From Spirochaetales bacterium (lineage in GTDB: Bacteria > Spirochaetota > Spirochaetia > ARS1246), in assembly GCA_002688185.1 (NCBI GenBank), contig NZCE01000015.1, positions 1 to 27,327 of the forward strand: a stretch of 27,327 nt of DNA, written 5' to 3'. A model generated the notes under the pieces. That model did not search any database and had not been told where the DNA came from. It saw only the letters and a list, made by a program, of their open reading frames with translations. Position numbers and translations under genes: made by a program. This document shows positions 1 to 7,600 of the stretch, one piece after another. How positions within the stretch are numbered: position 1 is the stretch's first letter; every line of letters starts with the position of its first letter.

Positions 1-1
1 T

Positions 2-145
2 AAACTGGCCGTGCAAGTGCAACTAAACTCAAGCGGGCAAGCGGATGAGGATCTGAGCGAGCTCGCTAACGTGCAGGCCGGCATGGATACTGCTGTGGAT
101 AACCTGTTGATAGGAGGTGGAAAAATAAATAGAAAAAAGACTTGA
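2..145 (+). CDS. C-terminal tail of an unidentified ORF entering from upstream
   Basis: An open frame enters from the left edge and ends at TGA 143-145, giving about 47 residues ending in KINRKKT. I do not recognise it. The frame is the same one used by the STAND-LuxR gene that starts at 188, so this could be the end of a separate upstream gene or the upstream part of one gene broken by a TGA. Its residues do not resemble the region before Walker B in the paralogous protein at 4671-9029, which favours a separate gene or a rearrangement junction. The true start lies outside the window. Confidence 0.35.
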   Translation, partial: KLAVQVQLNSSGQADEDLSELANVQAGMDTAVDNLLIGGGKINRKKT

Positions 146-187
146 CTCGACTTAGGAAATATAAAGCGAGCCGTTGATAATGAGCCA

Positions 188-2701
188 ATGTTGCTCATTT
201 TCGATAACCTGCAATGTGCCGACAAATCTTCCTTAAGGCTTTTGCAGATCCTCACGCAGGATCTTAGCGGGTCTAGGCTCATGATAGTAGCCACCTGCCC
301 TGATGTAAAACTTGCACGCAATCACCCTCTGTCGGAAACTCTGGGCGAATTATCCCATCATCCCGGATTTCATCGCATCCACTTAAGAAGTCTTACTCGG
401 ACTGAAGCAAGACAGTTTGTTGAAAGTACGTTGGGCACCGGCGTTTCCGGTGATCTAGTCGGCACCATATACGATAGAACGGATGGCAATCCCCTGTTTG
501 TGCTGGAGGTCGCCCGGCTGCTTGACCAGGAAAGTACTTTGCGACCCGACGGGAGCAACACAACCGGAGCTTGGATGACGAAAATACCTGAGATAATCCA
601 AGCCGTCATCAGCAAGCGCTTGAACCGACTATCGGAAAACTGCAATCGTCTGTTAGTTGTGGCTTCTATTCTGGGGCGAGAATTCGGAATAGGTGAGTTG
701 GAATGTGTTTTGGCCGAGCAGAACGCCGAGAGCATACTGGGGGCTTTGGATGAAGCATTCTTTGCATCTCTTATAGAAGAAGTCGAGGAGTCCATGGGCC
801 GCTACCGTTTTTCGCATGCGTTGGTACAGCAAGGCATAGCGAGTCAACTCTCGGCGGCAAGACGCGGGAAACTTCACGGACAAATCGGTGTCGCCCTGGA
901 AGAGTTCTACCTTTCAGACATGGGCGACCACTCCGTCGAGTTGGCTCATCACTTTATAGAGTCCGGCGAGGCTTTCGGCGAGAAAAGGATTCATTATTTG
1001 ATGGAAGCCGGCGAAAGAGCGCTGGAAGCCCACGCCTTTGAGGAGGCGGTAGAGCATCTCACGCGAGCAATGAAAGTGAAAGAGCCGCAGCCTTTTGACC
1101 CAGAGATGGCTGCGATTCTCGTCGGGCTAAATCAAGCTCTCATGTTATCAGGAAGATGGAAAGAAGGCATCCCGTATCTGATCCGAGCCTTCGAATACTA
1201 CGTAAATTGCGGGGATGTAGCCAGGGCCGTAGATGCCGTCGATCTGTCTTTTGCGCCGGCCTTAGGGCTTTTTTCCCCTGCAGAGGACGCATCGCTAAAT
1301 GAGCTCCGGGAAAGGGCGCTGAAACTTGTCGACCGCAACTCCCATGAGGCGGCAAGACTTTATTGCCAATGCGGTCTGTTCCAATATTATAGAAGCGACT
1401 ACAACACTGCGGCAGGTTTGCTGGGGCATGCACTGAATATTGCCAAACGCGAGAATGATACGGTATTAGAGGCGAGAATTCTGGCCGGCTCGGCAATGCT
1501 GGACCTCAAACACCTCTGCATCGAAAGCTTTATTGAGAAGAGCTCCCGTGCTATCGAGCTTGCACGGGCTGCCCAAGACGGTTTTACGGAAAGATCGATG
1601 TCCCATCTGGCCGGTTTCAACTTGATTGGTGTGGGAGAGTTGGACAGGGCGCAAGCGTATGCGGATGCGATGCATGAATCCGGAGAGAGGCTTCGTTCAC
1701 GCAAGTGGAGCTCCCAAAGCTTCCACTTGCGGCAAGCCATCTGTCAGTTTACGGGAAAGTGGAGGTTAGCGCGGGATTACGTAAATCTCGACCTGTTCAG
1801 CAATCCTTCAGATGTTTTTTCGCTCCACAACTTAGCGCTTTTGGAGCATGAGTCCGGCAGTTATGCCGAAAGTGATAACTGCCTGGACCAGATAATAAAA
1901 AATGTCAAAAAAAACACCCCTCTTGCTGCGGATGCGTACAGCGCAATAGCATGCGTAGTCATATCCCTGTTGGCGGAAGTTTCTGATGCAGAGAATCGCC
2001 GGCGCCTCGAGTTCGCCGAATCCGCTGCCGGCAACATCCTCGCCTCACCGTATATCGATCCCTTTATGGCTTGGCAGGCGAAGATCAGCTTGTGCGTTAT
2101 TGCTATGAAACGGGGGGATATAAAAATGCTGGGGCAGCACAACGGAGTAGAAATTGCAAAAATGAGTGACTTTGTCTCACCCTGGGGGAATATGTCGATG
2201 AACAGGCTGTTGGGGAGTTTTGCTTGTGCTTTGAGCAATAATGCTGTTGCAACAACGCATTTTGAAAACAGCATCAGTTTTTGTCGGAAGAGCGGCTATA
2301 GGCCCGAGCTGGCACGAACATACTATGACGCAGCCGGGCTGTTAATGACGCACGACGGTGCGACCGACCAGAGAAAAGCAATTTTATATTTGCATGAGGG
2401 CATGGCCATTGCTCGAAAGTTGGACATGAATCATCTAAAAAAACTAATCGGTGAAAGACTCGCCGGTGTTGGAGCTTTGCCGTATATGGTCGATCGGTCG
2501 CTCTCGCCCTTGACGGATCGCGAATTGCAGGTGCTGAGGCTTGTGGCGGACGGCAAGACGAATCGGGAAATAGCCTGCGATCTTTTCATCAGCGAGTTTA
2601 CGGTAGGGAACCATGTCGGCAATATCCTCAGAAAGACTAATTCAACTAATAGGACCGAAGCCGCCCGACGTGCTATTCGACTGAGACTGATAGAGGATTA
2701 G
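188..2701 (+). CDS. 5'-truncated STAND/AAA ATPase - TPR - LuxR transcriptional regulator
   Basis: The 837-residue product begins almost at the Walker B strand of a STAND-type ATPase (LLIFDNLQCAD, residues 2-12), so the P-loop and everything before it are absent. The DLSGSRL and DGNPLFVLEVARLL stretches match the corresponding ATPase parts of the large paralogue at 4671-9029. A long helical TPR-like region follows, and the last ~65 residues form a LuxR/GerE helix-turn-helix (LTDRELQVLRLVADGKTNREIA). Family members are usually LuxR-type ATP-dependent activators whose TPRs sense a ligand or partner. No good ribosome-binding site precedes ATG 188, and an in-frame TGA lies at 143. Homology to the paralogue resumes just after that TGA. 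The likeliest reading is a decaying or 5'-truncated paralogue; without Walker A it should not bind ATP normally. The DNA-binding end is intact. Confidence 0.75.
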   Translation: MLLIFDNLQCADKSSLRLLQILTQDLSGSRLMIVATCPDVKLARNHPLSETLGELSHHPGFHRIHLRSLTRTEARQFVESTLGTGVSGDLVGTIYDRTDGNPLFVLEVARLLDQESTLRPDGSNTTGAWMTKIPEIIQAVISKRLNRLSENCNRLLVVASILGREFGIGELECVLAEQNAESILGALDEAFFASLIEEVEESMGRYRFSHALVQQGIASQLSAARRGKLHGQIGVALEEFYLSDMGDHSVELAHHFIESGEAFGEKRIHYLMEAGERALEAHAFEEAVEHLTRAMKVKEPQPFDPEMAAILVGLNQALMLSGRWKEGIPYLIRAFEYYVNCGDVARAVDAVDLSFAPALGLFSPAEDASLNELRERALKLVDRNSHEAARLYCQCGLFQYYRSDYNTAAGLLGHALNIAKRENDTVLEARILAGSAMLDLKHLCIESFIEKSSRAIELARAAQDGFTERSMSHLAGFNLIGVGELDRAQAYADAMHESGERLRSRKWSSQSFHLRQAICQFTGKWRLARDYVNLDLFSNPSDVFSLHNLALLEHESGSYAESDNCLDQIIKNVKKNTPLAADAYSAIACVVISLLAEVSDAENRRRLEFAESAAGNILASPYIDPFMAWQAKISLCVIAMKRGDIKMLGQHNGVEIAKMSDFVSPWGNMSMNRLLGSFACALSNNAVATTHFENSISFCRKSGYRPELARTYYDAAGLLMTHDGATDQRKAILYLHEGMAIARKLDMNHLKKLIGERLAGVGALPYMVDRSLSPLTDRELQVLRLVADGKTNREIACDLFISEFTVGNHVGNILRKTNSTNRTEAARRAIRLRLIED

Positions 2702-2735
2702 CTTGGCTAATAGTGAAATCTCACTATCAATTTTT
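2697..2735 (+). terminator. candidate terminator after the LuxR-type gene
   Basis: A 7-bp perfect stem (ATAGTGA 2710-2716 with TCACTAT 2721-2727, four-base loop) is followed by CAA and a five-T run at 2731-2735. A second, overlapping 6-bp hairpin (ATTAGC 2697-2702 with GCTAAT 2706-2711) shares bases with it. The stems are AT-rich, so efficiency may be modest, but the position right after the stop codon is typical. Confidence 0.5.
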
Positions 2736-2814
2736 GGCAAAAATGATGAAATCTAGCGATGCTTGGACAGCGACTTGTACCTTAGAATCAGATAGCTTTC
2801 GTTTGGAGGAAAAA

Positions 2815-3285
2815 ATGACAAAGACGAAGGGGCTATTGCTAATTGGACTGCTCGTATTATCTGTGACCGTAGGGTGCACAACGCTTGAGAAAAAAAATAT
2901 CGAGATAGTTCAGCACGGGTATGAGTTATTCGGTCAGGGAGACATACCGGGTTTTCTCGCTCAGCTATCGGAAGACATTGTTTGGATTATACCCGGACCT
3001 GACGTCATGGTCGGCGCCGGAACATACCATGGACCTGAGGATGTTTTGCTTTTTTTTGAAAAGCTCGGCGGGGCGGTAGAATTTCAGCTTTTCGAGCCAC
3101 GAGACTATATTGCGCAGGGTGACAAAGTCGTAGTGCTCGGGCATTCCCGCGAGATGGTAAAATCTACAGGGCGCATAGCAGAGTTCGACTGGGCCGGAGT
3201 CTACGTAATCCGTGACGGTAAAATAGTAGAGTACCACGTTTACGAGCCCACCCATTTTCTTGTGGAGGCCTACGACAGCGACTAA
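2815..3285 (+). CDS. SnoaL/NTF2-like domain protein with lipoprotein signal
   Basis: This 156-residue protein begins at ATG 2815, chosen because GGAGGA sits a few bases upstream; a longer frame to 2713 overlaps the terminator and has no such site. Residues 1-22 are a signal peptide (KTK, then LLLIGLLVLSV) ending in TVGC, a passable lipobox with Cys22 as the lipidation site. The rest is a SnoaL-like/NTF2 fold: an N-terminal helix (VQHGYELFGQGDIPGFLAQL), then WIIPGP, a GPEDVLLFFEKL helix, and closing strands with DWAGVYVIRDGKIVEYHVY. Such cone-shaped domains are ketosteroid-isomerase-like or simply bind small ligands; the substrate cannot be told. It is probably anchored at the outer face of the membrane. 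It stands alone between a terminator and a palindromic element. Confidence 0.8.
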   Translation: MTKTKGLLLIGLLVLSVTVGCTTLEKKNIEIVQHGYELFGQGDIPGFLAQLSEDIVWIIPGPDVMVGAGTYHGPEDVLLFFEKLGGAVEFQLFEPRDYIAQGDKVVVLGHSREMVKSTGRIAEFDWAGVYVIRDGKIVEYHVYEPTHFLVEAYDSD

Positions 3286-3293
3286 TCTTTGTG

Positions 3294-3405
3294 GAGTGCG
3301 TCGAAGCTTGCAGTTTCAGCTGATTTGCGGAAAATCGAGCGTTTTAGCGGCACCAGAGCCGGTGTTTCCCAGCCTTAGGGCAAAAATGCAAGCTTCGACG
3401 CACTC
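3294..3405. repeat. 112-bp element with perfect 19-bp terminal inverted repeats (MITE-like)
   Basis: The 19-bp arm at 3294-3312 (gagtgcgtcgaagcttgca) is the exact reverse complement of 3387-3405. After one mismatch the pairing continues for three more base pairs (TTT 3314-3316 with AAA 3383-3385). The arms enclose about 74 bp without an obvious gene. I see no clear target-site duplication and no second copy in the window. It could be a miniature inverted-repeat transposable element, a REP-like palindrome or a long structured RNA/terminator for the upstream gene. It lies between the stop of the NTF2-like gene and the start of the MNT-HEPN gene, so it could influence either. Confidence 0.7.
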
Positions 3406-3458
3406 GCGTGTATGTATCTGGTTACCCCTGCGTGCAATTATCGTGGTATGGTAGCTTT

Positions 3459-4301
3459 ATGCCCGAAGAAACTAACATCGAGCTGGCATTGAGGTGTCAG
3501 CTCGAGCAATTTGCGCATATCTCATTTGCGTTCCTCTTTGGCTCTGCGGCGTCCGGCCGACTGAACCGCGACTCGGATGTCGACGTAGCGATATACGGCG
3601 ATTCTGGAGCAAACATAGAGGTAGAATCTGACCGGGTGCTCGATGACGAGATTAGCATACAGATTGCTTTGGAAAGGGTAACCGGTCGAAATGTCGATCT
3701 TCTCGTATTGAACCGTGCACCGGCAACGGTCTGTACATCGGCCCTACTAACCGGGTGCAAACTCTTGATACGGAGCAAAGCGCTGTACACGCGGTATTTT
3801 CTGGCGGTGACCAACGTCGCGATAGATTTCCTTCAAACCGAAAGGGAGTTCAGAGAAATTCGGCAACGAAGCAGCTCATTGTCGGAGCTCGATCGAAGCC
3901 GGTTGGAGCGGATCTTGGATTCTGTGAGTGAAGAATTGACGGACAGGTCGATTTTTATAAACCTTTCTTTGGATGCATATCGAACCGATCGGAGCCTAAG
4001 GCGCAACGTTGACCGGTGGGTTGAAACACTTATCAACGCAGCGGTCAACGTTGCCAAAATCATCTTATCATCCGAGGGGCGTGCAGTTCCTCAAACATAT
4101 GCGCAAATATTGGCCGAGCTCGAGTCAATGCCGTCATTTACCTCGCTGTCTGGGTGCCTGGTACCTTTAGCCGGCCTCCGAAACCTTCTCGTCCACGAGT
4201 ATCTTGACATCCGGTACGGAAAGATTCGCAGCTTCATCGATACCGATGCGGACGCAATTGCGGCTCTGAACGACGCCGCTGCAGACTGGCTCGGCATGTA
4301 A
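3459..4301 (+). CDS. fused MNT nucleotidyltransferase - HEPN (MntA/HepT-like) protein
   Basis: This 280-residue protein joins two domains usually encoded by neighbouring genes. Residues ~15-110 are a minimal nucleotidyltransferase with the GSx10DxD signature (G28, S29, D40, D42) and a third carboxylate at D80. Residues ~120-280 are a DUF86-type HEPN helical domain ending in RNLLVHEY, an exact Rx4HxY motif (R241, H246, Y248). In characterised MntA/HepT (type VII) toxin-antitoxins, HepT is an RNase with this motif and MntA neutralises it by AMPylating the motif tyrosine. Here both sit in one chain, implying cis or inter-dimer control. All named catalytic residues are retained, so activity is plausible. 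I chose ATG 3459, where the family N-terminus starts; the ribosome site is weak. It may serve phage defence or stabilisation. Confidence 0.85.
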   Translation: MPEETNIELALRCQLEQFAHISFAFLFGSAASGRLNRDSDVDVAIYGDSGANIEVESDRVLDDEISIQIALERVTGRNVDLLVLNRAPATVCTSALLTGCKLLIRSKALYTRYFLAVTNVAIDFLQTEREFREIRQRSSSLSELDRSRLERILDSVSEELTDRSIFINLSLDAYRTDRSLRRNVDRWVETLINAAVNVAKIILSSEGRAVPQTYAQILAELESMPSFTSLSGCLVPLAGLRNLLVHEYLDIRYGKIRSFIDTDADAIAALNDAAADWLGM

Positions 4302-4511
4302 GCTGCCCCAGGTAATCCGCCCGATTCGGACACTTCGAAATATGATACCATTCTCCTCTTCGCAGGGCAGAAATTAGAAAACACGCTTTATGGTCCGCCG
4401 TCTTGTCAACGTGGGATTGAGAAACCATGACGAACGGGTTCGCGGCGAACCAAGAACACACCTTGGCAGCGTAGCGAAGCTCGCCGCTCCCTTCGAAGTC
4501 TGACTCGGACA
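4302..4511. other. gene-free stretch with small dyads
   Basis: No convincing gene lies between the MNT-HEPN stop and the next promoter. The minus strand is open from 4512 down to 4234, but has no ribosome-binding site, overlaps the 3' end of the MNT-HEPN gene and resembles nothing I know. Short perfect dyads occur: ggttcgc 4437-4443 with gcgaacc 4445-4451, and ccaag 4450-4454 with cttgg 4462-4466. They share two bases and so are mutually exclusive hairpins. Confidence 0.4.
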
Positions 4512-4540
4512 TTGCATGATGTAAAACGACATAGTATATT
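4512..4540 (+). promoter_or_regulatory. sigma70-like promoter for the peptide-TIR/kinase-sulfotransferase operon
   Basis: TTGCAT (4512-4517) and TATATT (4535-4540) are separated by 17 bases, matching the consensus at four or five of six positions each. The start codon of the 38-codon ORF lies 18 bases past the -10 box, so the leader would be short. Confidence 0.5.
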
Positions 4541-4557
4541 ATTAAAAAGGTCAGAAA

Positions 4558-4674
4558 ATGGCAGAAGAAAAGAGGTCCCGCCTGTTTCTGTGTATGTGGG
4601 CTTATATGAACAACGATGAAAGGTTTTTTCGCACGTTGGAGCTCAAAAGCGGGGCCGGCAGGTGTGCATCATGA
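4558..4674 (+). CDS. 38-residue small ORF overlapping the TIR-kinase start
   Basis: ATG 4558 follows AAGGT at a suitable distance and sits just downstream of a promoter-like pair. The product (38 residues, beginning MAEEKRSRLF and ending GAGRCAS) is basic with a few aromatics and matches no family I know. Its stop codon overlaps the next start as ATGA at 4671-4674, the classic arrangement for translational coupling. It may be a real micropeptide subunit or only a leader that delivers ribosomes to the large gene. Being so short, it could also be chance. Confidence 0.4.
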   Translation: MAEEKRSRLFLCMWAYMNNDERFFRTLELKSGAGRCAS

Positions 4675-7600
4675 GAGGGCGGGTATTCATAAGCTACAGC
4701 GTTGAGGATCGCAAGACGGCGTTTGAGGTGTGTCGCTTGCTTGAGATGCAGGGCCTTCTCTGCTGGATCGCCCCTCGGGATGTGGGAGCCGGCATGATCT
4801 ACGCCGAGCGGATAGTGATGGCGATCAAAGAGTGCGGCGCGCTGGTGCTGATCTATTCATCGGCGTCCAACAGATCCTCCCATGTGAGGAATGAGGTAGA
4901 GAGAGGGTTCAGTCACGACAAGCCTATTGTGGCATTTAGAATTGAGGACACGGAGCCGGTGGAGGCTTTTGAATATTTCCTTGGATCCTCGCAGTGGCTG
5001 GATGCGTGGGGAGAAGGGATTGAGAAGAAGATAGGAGATCTTGCGGAAGCGCTGAAGGGGATTGTCGGAGCTGGTGAGCAGCGGGAATTGCCCGCAGACT
5101 CATCGGAGGGGAAGGAGCGGTCGGAGTCCCAGGAAGACGCCAAAGAGAAGGTCGATAAGCTTCTCCAAAAGATCACGATAGCTTTCGGTGCGGGTGATTG
5201 GCGTATTGTACAGGATTTATCGAGGGAGATTTTGGAGCTCGATCCCCGGAACAGGGCGGCTGAGAGGTACCTCGATCTCGCTTCATCTGAGCTGCAAACG
5301 GATGAGGAAGAGGAGGCGCCGAGGGAAGAGTCCATGCCCGCCTCTTTTGCAGACAACAGATACGAGGTGAATGAGTTTTTGGGTGAAGGGGCTAGGAAGA
5401 AGGTGTACCTGGTCCACGACACGGTGCTGGATAGGGATGTGGCCTTTGCGCTGATTAAGACCGAGCAGCTGGATGAGGATGCGAAAAGGCGGGTAGTGCG
5501 GGAGGCCCAAGTAATGGGAAAGCTGGGAGCGCACACCCACATCGTGACGGTACACGACATGGGCGAGCACGACGGGCAGCAGTATGTTGTGATGGAGCTG
5601 ATGGGAGGGGGAGATCTGGCTGATGAGATTCTTTCAGCACCCGCAAATAGGATAGGGCTTGATCGAACTGTGGAGATTGGCAAGGCGATTTGCCGCGGGC
5701 TGGCGTTTGCCCATTCGAAGGGAATCGTCCATAGGGACTTGAAACCTTCCAATGTCTGGCTCAGCGCTGAGGGGGTGGTGAAGATAGGGGACTTTGGTCT
5801 TGCGCTGAGGATAAACAGATCTCGCATTACGAAGGAGAACATGATTGTAGGAACGGTGACATATCTTTCTCCGGAGCAGGCGACAGGCGCGGACGTGACA
5901 GTGTGCTCGGATCTGTACTCCATGGGGGCGATGATGTACGAGATGGTGACGGGGCGGCCCCCGTTTTTGGGCGACGACGATGTGGCGGTAATTGGACAGC
6001 ACATCAACACAACACCTGTGGCGCCGGGCTGGCAGAACGGAAAGTGTCCAAAGCCCCTAGAGGCACTAATTATGAGGTTGCTGGCCAAGAGCCCTGGGGA
6101 GAGACCTGCATCGGCATCAGACGTGCTGGCCGCGCTGGAAGCGATTGACTTGGCAGCTGCGGGAGAAGCGGGGGAAAAAGCGGAGATGCAGAGTCTGGAC
6201 GCAATGGCGGGGGGAGTGTTTGTAGGAAGAAAAAGAGAGATCGGACGGATGAAGGCGGCGTTAGAGGAATCGCTTTCAGGCCACGGTCGCATGGTGATGC
6301 TGGTGGGAGAGCCGGGGATAGGGAAAACGAGAACGGCGGAGGAGCTACGGACCTATGCGGGGCTCCGGAATGTGCAGGTGCTGTGGGGCAGGTGTTATGA
6401 AGGAAGGGGAGCGCCGGTGTATTGGCCCTGGGTTCAGGCGATTCGCACGTACGTGAGGGAGAGGGAGGAGAAAAAGCTGCGCTCTGAATTGGGAAGTGGA
6501 GCAGGAGTGATGGCGGAGCTGATCTCTGACATTCGGGAGCGGCTGCCGGATACACCCAAACCGGTGGCGCTGGATGATCCTGAGAGCTCCAGGTTTCGGC
6601 TCTTTGATGCAGTGACGACGTTTATGAAGAGTGTCTCAAAGTCTCAACCAATAGTGATAGTGCTGGATGATCTTCATTGGGCGGATGAGCCGTCGTTAGT
6701 ATTGTTGGAGTTTGTGGCGCATGAGCTATCAGGCTCGAGGATCTTGGTGGCGGGTACCTACAGGGATGTGGAACTGAGGAGAACCCATCCGCTGCAGAAA
6801 ACGTTGGGGGACCTGACCCGTGAGAGACTGTTTGAGAAGGTGCTATTAAGGGGCTTAACGAAGGAAGATGTGGGGAGGTTCATAGAGATAGCGGCCGGGA
6901 TAAGTCCTCCATCCAAACTCGTAAAATCCGTCTTCACTCATACCGAAGGTAATCCGCTGTTTGTCACGGAGGTTGTGAGGCTTCTGGTGCAGGGAGGGGA
7001 GCTGGTTGCAGAGAAGGTCTCGAGGCGCAAAAGCTGGAGTCTGGAGATTCCTGAAGGGGTGAGAGAGGTGATAGGAAGGAGGCTGGATCATCTCAGCGCC
7101 CGGTGTAACGAGGTGCTTACTACAGCGTCTGTGGTGGGGAGGGACTTCACGGTGGACCTCCTGGTGAAGCTTGTGGAGGATCTCACGACGGACCGATTGA
7201 TAGAGGTGTTGGAAGAGGCTCTTTCAGCGAGGGTTGTGGAGGAGCTTGCAGATGAGCTGGGTCATTATCAATTCACCCACCGTTTGATACAGGAGACGTT
7301 GCTGGAGGAGCTGACGATAACGAGGCGGGTGAGGCTTCACGGGAAGATTGCGGAAGCGATAGAGGAGCTGTACGGGGAAGAGGCGGAGAGACATGCGGAG
7401 GAGCTGGTGGTTCACTTTGCCGAGGCGGAGACTGTGTTGGGGACAGAGAAGCTTGTTCGCTACTCACTGGCGGCTGGAGAGCAGGCCCTATCGCGCTATG
7501 CGCGGGAGGCGGCGCTAGGGCATTTTCAAAGAGGGCTGGAAGCGAAAAGAGGGCTTCCGATGGACGCTGAGACAGCGGGGCTCGAGTTTGGTGCCGGCAA

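Noticed and set aside
3260..3454. 64-codon plus-strand frame across the inverted-repeat element
   Set aside because: It overlaps the NTF2-like gene end, spans both repeat arms and has no ribosome-binding site or family resemblance.
4234..4512. 92-codon minus-strand frame downstream of the MNT-HEPN gene
   Set aside because: No ribosome-binding site, overlap with the MNT-HEPN 3' end and no recognisable family; only weakly possible as a remnant.
4913..6292. Long minus-strand open frame (459 codons), plus others at 6070-6555 and 7273-7809
   Set aside because: They lie antisense inside the TIR-kinase-STAND gene, whose purine-rich codons suppress stops on the other strand; the translations are Ser/Pro-rich with no domain.
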